Origin: Hemicentrotus pulcherrimus
Lineage: Eukaryota; Echinodermata; Echinoidea; Camarodonta; Strongylocentrotidae
Direction: 5' to 3'
Length of the DNA stretch: 64,000 nucleotides
Assembly (NCBI GenBank): GCA_003118195.1
Contig: BEXV01001056.1
Coordinates: forward strand, 49,552-113,551
Below are positions 48,979 to 60,060 of this stretch, piece by piece. The stretch's first letter is position 1; the number at the start of each line of letters is the position of its first letter. The position numbers and the translations under genes were made by a program. The notes below the pieces were generated by a model. It had not been told where the DNA came from. It ran no database searches and worked only from the letters and a program-made list of their open reading frames with translations.

Positions 48979-49846
48979 AGTACAAGTCCACTCCATAAAC
49001 AACTTACTTCCAATAGAAGCAAAACAATCAGACAAACCAATCAACAACAACAACAACAAAAAATGGGCGAAATCGGATAACTAAAAAAGAATTTTCGAAA
49101 CAGTATGTAAAACTATAGAACAATGGAAATCACTACACAAATTGCTAATTCGGTTATTAGTTTGTGACGTCATTTCCTCACTATTTATCAATTGTTTTAT
49201 ATAGTTAAATCCCATTAATTTCTATTTTTATCCCCCAAAACTTGATTTCCCCACGCCTGTGCCCAGGTTATATGATTTGTATCATTTTGCGTGCGTGACA
49301 TTGCACACAAAATTTCATGAACTTTGAAGAATTGATAATATTTTCATAATATTGTATAGTTATAATCTAACAGCTTCGTGCAATAGATACACACAGCCTC
49401 ATCTCGAGTGTGGATAGATCGTATAATGAACTCATGCGCATGCATCATTTGTATATTATTGATTTTTATCTAAATAGTTTATTAAAAGTCACATTTTTTC
49501 ATGATTTAACTGAAAAAAATACTCTTTATTAATGCATCAACACAATAACATATTACTATCAATCAATCTTGGATGCTTCTGTGAAGAAATAAGATTCTTC
49601 GGTGGTGGGGGGGGGGNATAAAGAAAACAGTTGGTGGATAGTGAGGACATGACGTCACAGCCTCATAAGTGAATTTCCAATTTGTCATGTGATTTTCATT
49701 GTTACATAGTTTTACAGACTTTTTTTCTCAAAAAATCATAACTTTCTTATTAGATATCCGATTTTGCTTAAACTTTTTTTTTAATTGATTTGTCTGATTT
49801 TTTTGCTTCTATTCAAAGTAAGTTATTTTTGGAGTGGACTTGGCCT
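48979..49846. mobile_element. MITE family E, TTAA flanks, long inverted repeats
   Basis: The 868-bp element opens AGTACAAGTCCACTCCATAA. The reverse complement of its end opens AGGCCAAGTCCACTCCAAAA. The likeness continues for about 65 bases (AACTTACTT, ATAGAAGCAAAA, ATCAGACAAA). TTAA is at 48975-48978 and 49847-49850. A single N lies inside at 49617 after a G run. Confidence 0.85.
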
Positions 49847-49850
49847 TTAA

Positions 49851-50384
49851 AGGGACTTTGTAACATTGTTGAGATGAGAGGAAATGGTCCTAAGTAAGGT
49901 AGTGACTTCTGCATTGAATCAATGCTTGAAGTACAAATAAAGATAATCTGAAAGTTTGAGTGAAAACGGACCTGAAAACTGATCTGATCGATTCCTTAAT
50001 TCTCCCAACTATATTATAACAATTTAATTACATTTTAGGTAAATTTAAATCTACATAAAGCAATGAATTGGCTCTAAATACCATTCCAGACATTTAAGTG
50101 TTGATAGATTTTTAAAAGCCTGTCCTACTGTATGTCTTATTTTCATGGAAATACGGTTGGGAAAATTCAAAAATGGCTGGGAGAATTTACTGTTAATCAC
50201 TGTTAGAGGGTGTCGCACAGTGACACCTTTAAAAAAAACCGTAAATATCTTTGTGGTTTGAAAAAAAATCGGGATTTTTTGCATGTTTCAGGGTTAGTAC
50301 AGTAGAAGGAATATAACAATTAACATTTCATACAAAAAATGACGCAATTTTTTCATCAACCTTCAACAATGTTACCGAGCCACT
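49851..50384. mobile_element. MITE family D, TTAA flanks
   Basis: The 534-bp element opens AGGGACTTTGTAACATTGTT and its inverted end reads AGTGGCTCGGTAACATTGTT. It shares the TTAA at 49847-49850 with element E and the TTAA at 50385-50388 with element C. Confidence 0.85.
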
Positions 50385-50388
50385 TTAA

Positions 50389-50929
50389 AGGTACTATGTC
50401 CCTTTTGCAGCTAACCTCAAATGCTGTAGAACTTTGCAGGAATTATGAATATGTCATGTATGTCCAATCTGTGAAATTTAAACATTAGCAGTGTCCTCAT
50501 ATTCAAATTATGCAAGGAAACCTGTTTACTTGCTAGACTTCACTGTCAGACACTATTGAGTGACTGGCTGGCCTTCTTTCTTCTTTGGTAATAACATACA
50601 TGAAAAGAAATGTAAAGGATACATGAGCATTTGTCTACATCAATAACCCACTTCTTGTGATGGCCAAGATTAAACTGATTGAATATTATTTTGCGCAGCA
50701 TAAAACGTATGACCATTCGGTACAATATTATTGTCTGAAAATCAAGACTATTACTTTCGGGCTCTATAGCCCTAAAGTCGATTTGACAACTGATAGTCGT
50801 TATTTTTACACTTGAAGACATTTTCAAGCCCCATCTTTTCTAGGGAAGTTCTAAATTAGTAATATCTTTCAAATGCAGTTGGAATTTAACTTTTTCATTT
50901 TTATGGCCTGCAAATGGGACAAAGTACCT
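50389..50929 (-). mobile_element. MITE family C, copy 2 (in intron)
   Basis: The 541-bp element opens AGGTACTATGTCCC and closes GGGACAAAGTACCT, with TTAA at 50385-50388 and 50930-50933. It matches 18920-19451 in the opposite orientation along its length, with scattered differences. Confidence 0.9.
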
Positions 50930-51334
50930 TTAAATACCCTAATCACCATCCATAAACTAATACATTTTACATGGATGACGAGTTGGCACTCCTGTCATTT
51001 CGGCCTTCACAATGCAATGTCACTTAATTGGATGGCATTAGAACGGGCCGAGTTAACTTTCGGCTCTGGTGGTAAGAAACAGGCGGTGGGAGAAATTACA
51101 AGCCGTATAAAAACATTCCATTTTATCAAACGGTTTACCTTCACTGCTCAACCATAGCGTCTCTAGGATGAGGCGGAAGTTGATGTTCATTTACCATGAA
51201 GAACAAGTAACGTTTTTTGTAATCGCCTTTGATGAATGGTTAACACCCCTTTTCCAGGGGTTTAATCCACTCATTCGCTTCCGGATATATATTAGGGACT
51301 TTCAGATTGAGTGGACGAGAACGGCGTAAACGTA

Positions 51335-51661
51335 ATGCGTGTCTATGGCAAGCCGTTTTAACATTTATTTATATTTCTTGATATTTAAGATTCAATTCAA
51401 TTCAAGATTCAAGATAATTTATTGTCTGATTTAAAAAATACAGAAATTCGTCCTCCACTGGCGAGTGACGTACATTTACAAGCAACATAAACAATATATG
51501 AATACATTCGAAGCCTTTTTGAGGGTACAAAGAAAATACAACAAACAAGAATTCAATTTAATTCTTGATATCAAAAATTGCCATTGCTTTACAACAGAAA
51601 CTCATTTCTTGATAGCAATAAATAGGAATAAATGTTAAAACGGCTTGCTATGGACACGCAT
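51335..51661. mobile_element. Family F-related inverted-repeat element with an insert
   Basis: Ends ATGCGTGTCTATGGCAAGCC and (inverse) ATGCGTGTCCATAGCAAGCC are inverted repeats of over 30 bases, including GTTTTAACATTTAT. The interior from about 51388 to 51545 is not present in the 48750 copy and looks like a separate insertion (TTCAAGATAATTTATTGTC). Confidence 0.75.
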
Positions 51662-52295
51662 GATCAGTGGTTTTAGAGTTCCTGCAATGTATTACTATAT
51701 GCGCGCACTATGGTAGACGCTTCCCCCGTGTTATCAGTTTGCAGTAAGGGTTCTACAATGCCTGATTTATCTGCCAATGTTCTACAACGACTGATTTTTC
51801 TGTCAATTTTCTACCCCGACCGAATATATATTTAATGATGGACCAAGCATTATACCTAACGCTTAACCTCACCCCATACCCGAGTGCAACCTTTAACCTA
51901 ATCTAATATCTTTGACGAAATATTGCCCGAAGAAACTGTCAGAGGAGCGGTGGACCCAATTTTATGATTTCAAAGAAACATATTTTAATATAATATGTGA
52001 CTAATACATACTGGGACTATCATAAACCTAGTAATGATAAGAAATTATATTGTTTCGTATTTTAAATCTGTAAAGAGGGGCGAAACGTGGATTAAGATTG
52101 TGCAAAGTTGACCTCCTTGTATCCGGAACGTAAAATGCCTACAAGTAACATTAAACAAAAACATAACAGCGTCGAGCTACTTTAATGTATTTCCAAAAGG
52201 AATACAAATCTAGTGATGGTTTTCAGAAAATGTCTAATGTCTGTATTTTTATTTTAAAAATCTTAGAAATTAGATACAAGTTTGCTTTGTCTTAC

Positions 52296-52431
52296 CTAAA
52301 CCATCTCGAAACTTGACTGATTGAATGGTGTGTCTATGTCCTTCGTATGTTCTTGTTAGATCTCCAAACTCTGTCACCCAGCATCGTACCGTTTGGTCTG
52401 CACTACCAGTGTACATCAATTTGTTTATAAC
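52296..52431 (-). CDS. WDR86-like WD40 protein, internal exon (first exon seen)
   Basis: This 136-nt exon is read on the minus strand. It follows an AG acceptor (CCGATCCAG) and ends before a GTAAG donor. It encodes 45 residues plus one extra base, starting VINKLMYTGSADQTVRCW and ending VKFRDGL. That is a WD40 blade segment with the GSADQTVRCW strand-d motif, then the EGH start of the next blade. WD40 proteins fold into beta-propellers and act as binding scaffolds; no enzyme activity is expected. From memory, the closest match is vertebrate WDR86, which has a similar NRLVYSGSADRTVKCW stretch. The leftover base G joins the two bases that open the next exon to make a Val codon, which supports the splice prediction. 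Upstream exons were not recognised, so the N-terminus is missing. The WD40 call is strong; the WDR86 orthology is less certain. Confidence 0.85.
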
Positions 52432-52554
52432 CTGGATCGGAAATAAAAAGGCAAAATAAAATCAATAACATATATGTTTTGTTCACTCGTAAGGCCCTGC
52501 AATCATATCATTACCAGCCCAAATACCATGGTAATGCGCTCAAAAATCTAGAAA

Positions 52555-52682
52555 TGTCTTCACCTGGGTGGAGAGTAGCAACTGTAGACTAGAGGCTTGC
52601 CAAAGGACACTAGCGCCGTGGCAGGTTCTTGAATCCCGTACCATTAACTTAAATGTCCGTTGACTCATCCAATAGACTCCGA
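52555..52682 (-). mobile_element. SINE family S1, degenerate copy
   Basis: TTCACCTGGGTGGAGAGTAG, GCTTGCCAAAGGACACTAGC and the following GCC-TGGCAGG segment match the body and 3' side of the 1405-1679 head. The B box is decayed. It lies just upstream, in transcription sense, of a WDR86-like exon. Confidence 0.65.
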
Positions 52683-53547
52683 AATTCAAAAGTAGAAGAG
52701 GTTTTTTTTTTGTAATCACTTCACTCTATATAAGGAACGAACAGAGATTACACGTGCACATGATAGAATTTAATATTCTATTTCTATTACCAATACAAAA
52801 TATAGGTCTAAAAGGAAAGGTAACTAAATTCAGCTGAAGTTTAAGTTTCAGAGGGATGATGGAAATAAGCTTATATTGATTAAACTGCATTTTATTAATG
52901 TTAACGCTAATGAGAAGTCTATTGGTGACCTGGTATGTTCATTGTGAAGATTTAAGTAAGAGATTTTAGTTAGACTAAACATGATTATGAAAGATATATT
53001 ATGATAAAAGAACACGATGCAGATGCAAACGGATGAATAAATATATGAGAAGTGACTCACCAAAAAAAAAAATGATACAGGTAAGAATCACAAGCAAAAT
53101 AACATTTCAAATATATTATCAAAAACAGGAAACAACTCGAGAAATAATGTATATGTTGTAAATGCAACGTTGTTATATTCACTATTGACCCAAACATGAA
53201 CACACAAAAAGTCTATATGCCAGCTCATTTACAAGAGAGAGGTACCTACGTCATACTGCCTATAAATAATTGGTCTCTTATTGGAAACGGAATGTCCTGG
53301 ATTCAGCATCAATTAATTTGTTTATCCCATTCAATCTGATAAAGATTGCATTTGGGTGGGGTTTTTTTTACATTAATATTCTAATCAAGGGTGTTTTCAA
53401 AATGGCGTATATGCTCTTTGCATGGAATAGACGTGCTTTTTTTCTGATGCATCGGTTATTTCTGTAAGATGAACCTCATCACTTTGGATAGGCATGTTAT
53501 GATTTATGATGAAATATAACGAGATGAGATAGAATGACCAGCAGTTC

Positions 53548-53587
<40 letters not shown>

Positions 53588-53659
53588 GGTAGTAAGAGAA
53601 TAATGGTTGTCTAGCTTCAATCTAAGTTTTTCTTTGCTGTCCTACATATTAGAAATGTT
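52683..53659. other. Upstream intron or intergenic DNA; nothing recognised
   Basis: Only a clean TA microsatellite at 53551-53583 stands out. Confidence 0.5.
53551..53583. repeat. AT microsatellite
   Basis: Uninterrupted TA repeat. Confidence 0.98.
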
Positions 53660-54088
53660 TGCAAAGGTTGGAAAAACATCTCCGCCCACAATTGAACCCG
53701 GTTTACTGGCTAAGAACGCAAATGCCTTAACCACTGCACTGTGAAAAAGTTGGGCAATATTTTTCAACACTTTGCCCAACGTTGTGGCAATAGGCAACCC
53801 AACCATCTATTGGGCAATAGTTTCGTATTTTGCCCAACAGCTGGTCAAGATTTTCCCAAAAAGTGGGCTACCGTAGTCGGGCAGTTGAAGGGTCATATCT
53901 TTGCCCAAATTTTGGTCAAAATACGAGACAATTATGCACGTGTGGAGTAGGGTAATTACGTTTACCAATACAACTGGGCAAAATATAGCCCAATAGATTG
54001 TTGGGCTGACTTTGGCACAACGTTGGGCAAAGTGTTGGAAAAATATTGCCCAACCTTTTCACAGTGTGGTAGACCAGGGAGACAGGCC
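53660..54088 (-). mobile_element. tRNA-derived SINE (family S2) split by a MITE
   Basis: On the minus strand, CCTGGTCTACCACA (54083-54064) begins the A-box region. It is interrupted by a MITE and resumes at about 53740 as GTGGTTAAGGCATTTGCGTT. CTTAGCCAGTAAACC and a B box GGGTTCAATTG follow. Compare the uninterrupted copy at 25235. Confidence 0.65.
53731..54069. mobile_element. MITE family G, made of TTGGGCAA motifs
   Basis: The element is about 339 bp. The right end read inversely opens CACTGTGAAAAGGTTGGGCA and the left end CACTGTGAAAAAGTTGGGCA. The likeness runs on for about 65 bases (ATATTTTTC-AACACTTTGCC, CAACGTTGTG). TTGGGCA or TGCCCAA recurs more than ten times. Confidence 0.85.
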
Positions 54089-54089
54089 A

Positions 54090-54093
<4 letters not shown>

Positions 54094-54127
<34 letters not shown>

Positions 54128-54182
54128 ACTCTCTCTCTCTCTCTCCATCTCTATCTCTCTCCCCCTCTCTCTCTCTCCCTCC

Positions 54183-54210
<28 letters not shown>
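54094..54210. repeat. TC then AT compound microsatellite
   Basis: (TC)n to about 54180, then (TA)n at 54183-54210. The SL-repeat frames on it are not genes. Confidence 0.95.
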
Positions 54211-54218
<8 letters not shown>

Positions 54219-55336
54219 TCAGACTGTTGTTGGAATATAATAAAACCATTATATGAAACTAAAACCATATTATACTGATCTCAATCAGTGAAAACTAGAG
54301 CGTGGAACTAGGACGGTATTCGCGATAAATAGAACAACATACATTTAGAAATAATCATGTTTCGTCATCCTATGTATTCCAAATTGTTAATAGTTACATA
54401 AAACATATACATTAGAAATTGACTGATTGCGGCATTGATGGTCACAGAGTTCTAGATTATAAAAGAAATAAAGCATCCTGATTTTTTTTTTAATCTATCT
54501 TTTAAAATGAAAGCACTTTTACTTGGAAAATAACTAATAAATTTCATTTAAAACGTGGCAATCTCCCTCTAATCATACTTTTTTGATATGTACAAGTCAA
54601 GCGGTTACCATTTTGATAAAACCGAATGGCCAACACCAACCTCGATTACGGCAAATGAAATTGGCAGAGTACATCAACCTCTCTAAAAATAAGTGTGAAA
54701 TCATAATTTGATCGATTGAAGCCTTTGCGATGCATGGCAAAGATTCGATACGGTTTGACAGCGGTACACTTAATACTGCTAATCACTATATGCACTGGTG
54801 TCGAAATTGAGGTGGGAAAAACGAGCTACTTTCTAAAAATACTTGATGTGATTATGTTTGTGTCTGCGATAGCAATCATGGATCTATTCCTTTTTAATCA
54901 CCACTGTTAAAAGTTTTTTTTTGTTTCGTTTCAAGCGACTCGTGTGATAGACTTTATGTAAGCTCCTTTATGTAAGCTCCTGAATTTCTTTCACGCCTGT
55001 CTCTGCTTTAAGTATATCTAAGTTTATAAATCATGAATAAACCAACGGAAATTGCCGCCTTTACGGCGCTATGATGAATAAAGAACACATGACAAGACGC
55101 CGGCAAATTTGTCTTAATATGTACACAATGAATTCTTACATAAATCATCTCTCTGTAAATTCATCTTTCAAATCAGAAGATTAATTGTGATCTATATCTT
55201 ATGCGCTGTGGTATTGACTTCCCCTTCATGGTTGTATGTGTCTCTTTGATGTGACAGACGATGTGTTGATAGTAAAAATGGTTATTGAAATCGATTTTAT
55301 TTTTTATTTTAAACGTACATGTAACTATAGTTATAT
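54211..55336. other. No gene recognised
   Basis: A 64-codon frame at 54716-54910 has a hydrophobic stretch but no start context, splice signals or known motif that I can defend. TTTATGTAAGCTCCT is doubled at 54953-54979. Confidence 0.45.
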
Positions 55337-55560
55337 ACCGGAGTGTTGGCTCAGTACCGGAGTGTTGGCTCAGGTAGTAGAGCGTCCGCCTCACAACCGG
55401 GAGGTCGTGGGTTCGAACCCCGGCCGCGTCATACCAAAAAGACGTTAAAAGATAGGAGTTGTTGCTACCTTGTTTGACGTTCAACAATAAGGGATAGATC
55501 AACGTCGATCTGGCGCTGCTCAGTGGCTGCCGGGCTCACGATCAATTGGGCAAAAAAAAA
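55337..55560 (+). mobile_element. tRNA-derived SINE (family S3), copy 1
   Basis: Head ACCGGAGTGTTGGCTCAG occurs twice in a row (55337 and 55355). AGTAGAGCGTCCGCCTCACA, AGGTCGTGGGTTCGAACCCC (B box) and CATACCAAAAAGACGTTAAA follow. The CTCACAA at the anticodon position suggests a tRNA-Val-like origin, but the stem is not intact. It ends in an A run. The copy at 59775 is very close over the head. Confidence 0.8.
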
Positions 55561-56123
55561 ATCCGTTTCGGTTTAATAAAATTTGGAGTGGACTATTAGG
55601 CTATTAGTATTATTATTTATTATTATTTATTATATTTCGGCGAAATTATCCATCAAAAATATAAAGAGATAATGTGAATAGGTGCGTGTGTATGAAAAAG
55701 AAATATAGCTAGACTCCATGGCTGAAAGAAATAAAAAAAGAGATTTCTTCATGACAAAATGAATGAAAAAAGTGACAGATGCTTGTTGTGCACTTTTCAG
55801 ACTTGATTCATTCTACCTTTGCCAGAAAATCCTGATTTCATTACTGATTTGCACTACATGTATGTCGACTTTGTTCAAGTAAAAGAAGAATGGTAAAAAA
55901 GAGGCATATTAAACGTCACACGTATACATAAATATTTTTTTTTCCCAGAGAAACTTACTTGATATTTAAAAAATGTAAGATACAATTTACTTTTTAAACA
56001 AATAAGGGTAGACAAGAATACGGATTAATAATTGTATAACGGATGTTTCGAATATATTACGGATAAACCATTCACATTTGAATAAGAGAGAACTATGGAG
56101 GCGAGGGAGGAAGGGAGAAAGAG

Positions 56124-56160
<37 letters not shown>

Positions 56161-57385
56161 AATCGGGAATGGATTTAAATGAAATAACAGGTTTCTGACA
56201 TGATAACACATTTCGAAAATAAATATTATTAAATCATGTATAGTATTATTAAATAAAAAGTAGGTTGGATACATACCCTTGCATATTGTGATAGACGCAG
56301 GTAAAAAAAATTAATATAATTTCTCGACAGACTGTACCACACTCAAGGCTAAATTAAGTCAAACTGGTGACGTTAAAACAAAATTACATCTCCATAAGAG
56401 AGAACAATAGATACAATTTGGGAATATAGGAACAGTGATTTCAGCGGACTAATTACTGTGAAATGAAGAGAGAGAGAGAGAGAGAGAGAGAGAAGTGACA
56501 GCGCGAGAATTTGGAGGCGCATGTCAATATACAGTAAAAATAGAGAGGGAGAGATGAGGGGGTGTAGGAGATAGAGTTGGTTTAGGAGAAAACAAGTTCA
56601 ATATGCATGAAACAAAAGCTTAAGACAATAAAGAAATTCTAAGAGAAAGAAAGTGATAAAGAGAGAAGGCGAAATAAGGAGAAACAGAGAAAAAGAAAGA
56701 TAGAATTAGTGAATGGAGAGAAACATTATGTGATGGGTGAATGATCGAGGGCAAACGCAGGCAAAGCGAGAAACAGAAATATCGCGAAAAAGAAGATGTA
56801 ATTTCTGCACTTATTTGAAGAATTTGCAATTTAAGTTGCACTGTAATTCACTGCAATATCTCCTATATCAACAGTGGATTCATTTTTGAATGAAAAACGC
56901 AACAAGAGCTTAGGATACAATCACTTTGATGTAATTCTATTATCATACACGAAAAAGGTTTGTCCTTGTAGATTAAATCTCTGAATAATTATTCCAATTT
57001 CAGCGAGAGCTTTTAGTCAGCGATGTCAGAAATACTCAATTACCAGGGAATCAATGTATGAAAGTATTCATCTTGAAATTTGACATTTACAAGTGCAGAA
57101 ATAGATTATAAGAGTTATGCAGAATAACCCTAATAAAACAAACACCGGGTAAAGATGTCTCTTTAAGGAGAGTAAAATTATTCTTAATGAAATAGAAAAT
57201 TAAAGATTCCTATGTCGTGTAAAAATGTTTCTGGTGTGTGTATTATGGAAAAGCCTATAGGTAATGTTATATAGTGTAGAAATGTACATAGTGCAAGAAC
57301 ATAGGTCAAATTTTGTCTAACGTAAGCGTTTCAAAATGCCAGTTTCAGAATGATTGTATAATATTCGGTGCTTTATAACGATTAG
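55561..57385. other. No gene recognised; AG microsatellites
   Basis: Clean (AG)n at 56127-56158 and 56467-56493 and purine-rich DNA to about 56780. Nothing coding is recognised. Confidence 0.5.
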
Positions 57386-57560
57386 CAGGAACTAGGCGTT
57401 GTGGCGTGCGCCTGTAATCCAGCTAACAGTGGAAGTTACAAACTGATTCAGCCGAGGACGCAGGTTCGAACTGAGTCACGTCTTTCGGATGGTGACGTTA
57501 AAAGTCGGTCCCCAGACATAAATAATCATATCTGGTTGATACACGTCTGTAAAAACCCAA
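57386..57560 (+). mobile_element. SINE with a 7SL-like head and conserved-type body
   Basis: GGCGTTGTGGCGTGCGCCTG and TAATCCAGCTAACAGTGG resemble the 5' domain of 7SL RNA and of Alu-type SINEs. A perfect B box GGTTCGAACT lies about 60 bases later. Then comes TTTCGGATGGTGACGTTAAA and GTCGGTCCCC, similar to a central domain seen in many invertebrate SINEs, from memory. The open frame over it (57401-57862) is incidental. Confidence 0.6.
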
Positions 57561-58109
57561 ATACACACACACAGTTTCCAACATCATATATTTGGAAGGA
57601 AAAGGGTAGAAACGTTAGGCTACCGCATAAATTTGACAGATGTCCATTGCTTGACCGACGCACCAGCGTCCATGTTCAACCCGTATACCCTACTCCTTAC
57701 CTTACACCTAATCTGAAACGTAAACTCTATTGGTGGGGACTTTTTAAAGTTCAGCTGAGAGAGAGCCTGACATATTTCAAATTATCGAAAGGTAGGAATT
57801 CTTTATTTGACGTAGCTTTCTGTTACTCTAATGCCTTCGTTGTTTTCGAACAAACAATTTAGCGTGAATGCGGCACACCACACGCAATGATCATCTCTCT
57901 CATCAATATGAGTTACCATGGTATATTGTTCAAACAGCACGCTTTAAAAGCGTGACAAAGCCCTTAATTTGTGTTACTTGGATTCACGAGGGAATTTATT
58001 AAAGTGAAGATGGTGAATTATGCAGACAGTCAAAAGACGTTTTTTTTTAACGTCTGAGCTTATACTTTTGGACCCGTCACCTCGTAAAAATATAAAATAT
58101 AACGATATG

Positions 58110-58230
58110 CTAACTGTAGACAGAGAGAGAGAGAGGGATAGAAAGAGAGAGAGAGAGAGAGAGAGGGATAGAAAGAGAGAGAGAGAGGGATAGAAAGAGA
58201 GAGAAAGACAGCGAGGGAGAGAGAGAGAGG
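58110..58230. repeat. AG-rich simple repeat at the left edge of the duplicated block
   Basis: Repeated GAGAGGGATAGAAAGA units that also open the second copy at 60059. Confidence 0.95.
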
Positions 58231-59774
58231 TGGTTCAATTAAAAGATTCTAACAATGAACAAAAGCAATAAACAGCTCTAAAAAGGAACAAAAAGCAAGA
58301 AGATTATAAAGAAAAACAAAACAAAACAAAAAGCAGAAAAATAACTATGATTAATACATTTGCTAGCGCGTTTTGAGTCAAAAATCTGAAAAGTGGGTCA
58401 CATTTTTGTAAATTGAGTTTAAAGGAGCCTGGGTATAGGCTTATTGTTTTCTTGAAGAATTGGAGGCTAATATGGACAAAATATGCATTGGGCCGTGAAA
58501 GGATGAAATGGAAAGGAAAGGATGAAATGTCTTTTCTGGTTGAGAATTTTGAATCGCTGGTAACAAATTGGCTATAATTGTGAAATAAAGATCATGTGAC
58601 CTTTTTTTTTTTGTTCGACCGATTTTGCAATTTCTATAAAGTCGTCGGCATTGGTCAGAAAAACTTTCTCCTCCCTCGCTCAAGATGCTCCTGCGACGCC
58701 TCTGAATATAGTACCATCATTATTTAAAGTAATCTATAAGGCATGCTATGGCAGATCTGTATGTGTTCCTTAATCTTTGTGGGGAAATATCTTTGAATTC
58801 CAGCGAGTATTGCAATTCACACGTAGCGTATTTTAACGATTGAAAAGGGGAGACATTTTCGTTATCGAGAATCTTTTTTTTTTTATTATTGATTACAAAG
58901 TAAAAAGGAAGTAGAAGAAGGATCTCGACACCCTCCCCACAAATCCGAGTCCTTATCAACTTGCATGTCATTCACGATTAAGGCTTGTGCCCCCTACCCC
59001 ATCGCTGGATCTACGCTACGCCACGTGTGACTAATGTATTTACGATTAAACTGTTGACAGATACCTCTTATCCTTACGTTTGTGATAGATGACTTATAAC
59101 TGTCAACGTGCATGTAGGACATGTCAACATTTAGCGATACAATTATCGATCACAATAGGATCTATCAATTTCACTTTCAGAAAGGTATAGAGAGAGAGAG
59201 AATTTATATACAAATAGAAGCCAGGGCTATGTTCGTTAATCATGACCGTGCGGAGGGGCGAAATAAGTGACTTTCCTATCCCTTTTAAAGTCACGTTTGT
59301 CGTTGTTTTATATTAAAAGAAAAAGAGGGAAGTCAACTTGAACCTGAACAGTTACTTTCGTTGAACATAGGTCAATAAAGTATGTATGTATTATTTAGGA
59401 GCAAACCTATTAGAAATGATTCCTCTTGGTGAATTTTATTTTGTAAAAAGCCTTTAAATGTATATACATATGTAAACGTGTCTATCGTCGAAAGATTTTC
59501 AGTCGTGTCACTCCCTTAATTCTTAGATTGCCTAAAATACCATAAGTCTGTATTTAAAGGAAAATACTTTTATCATCCTCATAAAGCTTTACCGTCAATA
59601 TAGCATCACATCTATTCTCTTTATGATCCAATTTGTATTCATAATATTATGGACAAGCACTATTTTACATGGCTCACCAACGTTTAATTCAAATACATTG
59701 CTCCCTGCTGGTTGATTAATTTCATTTTCGTCAGAGATTCTATTTAAAATCAATTTAAAAGCCTTGACTCTCTA
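58178..59774. repeat. 1.6-kb direct duplication, copy 1
   Basis: Matches 60061-61657 at a fixed offset of 1,883 bases. By eye the only differences lie in the last ~110 bases (for example CATGGCTCACC against CATGACTCACC, CTGCTGGTTG against CTGTTGGTTG). The two small frames it carries in both copies (80 and 83 codons) are not recognisable genes. Confidence 0.95.
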
Positions 59775-59995
59775 ACCGGAGTGTTGGCTCAATCAGTAGA
59801 GCGTCCGCCTCACAACTGGGAGGTCGTGTGTTCGAATCCCGGCCGCGTCATACCAAAAGACGTTAAAAGATGGGAGTTGTTGCTACCATGTTAGACTGTG
59901 GGGCAAGTCACTGTATTGTGATGTTTCGTAGTCCCATCAGTGGCAGTCGACCAAACCAGTATGAAAATATAAAGAAAAATATTAAAAACATATTT
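59775..59995 (+). mobile_element. tRNA-derived SINE (family S3), copy 2
   Basis: ACCGGAGTGTTGGCTCAATC, AGTAGAGCGTCCGCCTCACA, GGTCGTGTGTTCGAATCCCG and CATACCAAAAGACGTTAAAA match the 55337 copy. It sits exactly at the right edge of the duplicated block in copy 1 and is absent at the matching place in copy 2. Confidence 0.8.
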
Positions 59996-60060
59996 ATCGT
60001 TTGTTCTCCTCATTTTCTTTACGGGTTTTCGTGAAAACTAATTAAAGATAATAATTANAG

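Larger units (their letters stand above)
46374..52295 (-). other. Intron of the WDR86-like gene (5,922 bp), transposon-rich
   Basis: GT donor at 52295-52294 and AG acceptor at 46375-46374 on the minus strand. It holds purine-rich trinucleotide repeats (46585-46745), MITE H copy 2, MITE J copy 3, two family F elements, and the E-D-C chain of TTAA MITEs. Confidence 0.8.

Noticed and set aside
55337..55435. A genuine tRNA-Val gene
   Set aside because: The anticodon stem does not pair and a SINE body and A tail follow, with a sister copy at 59775.
57401..57862. 153-codon frame
   Set aside because: Its first third is SINE sequence and the rest resembles no protein I know; no splice context was found.
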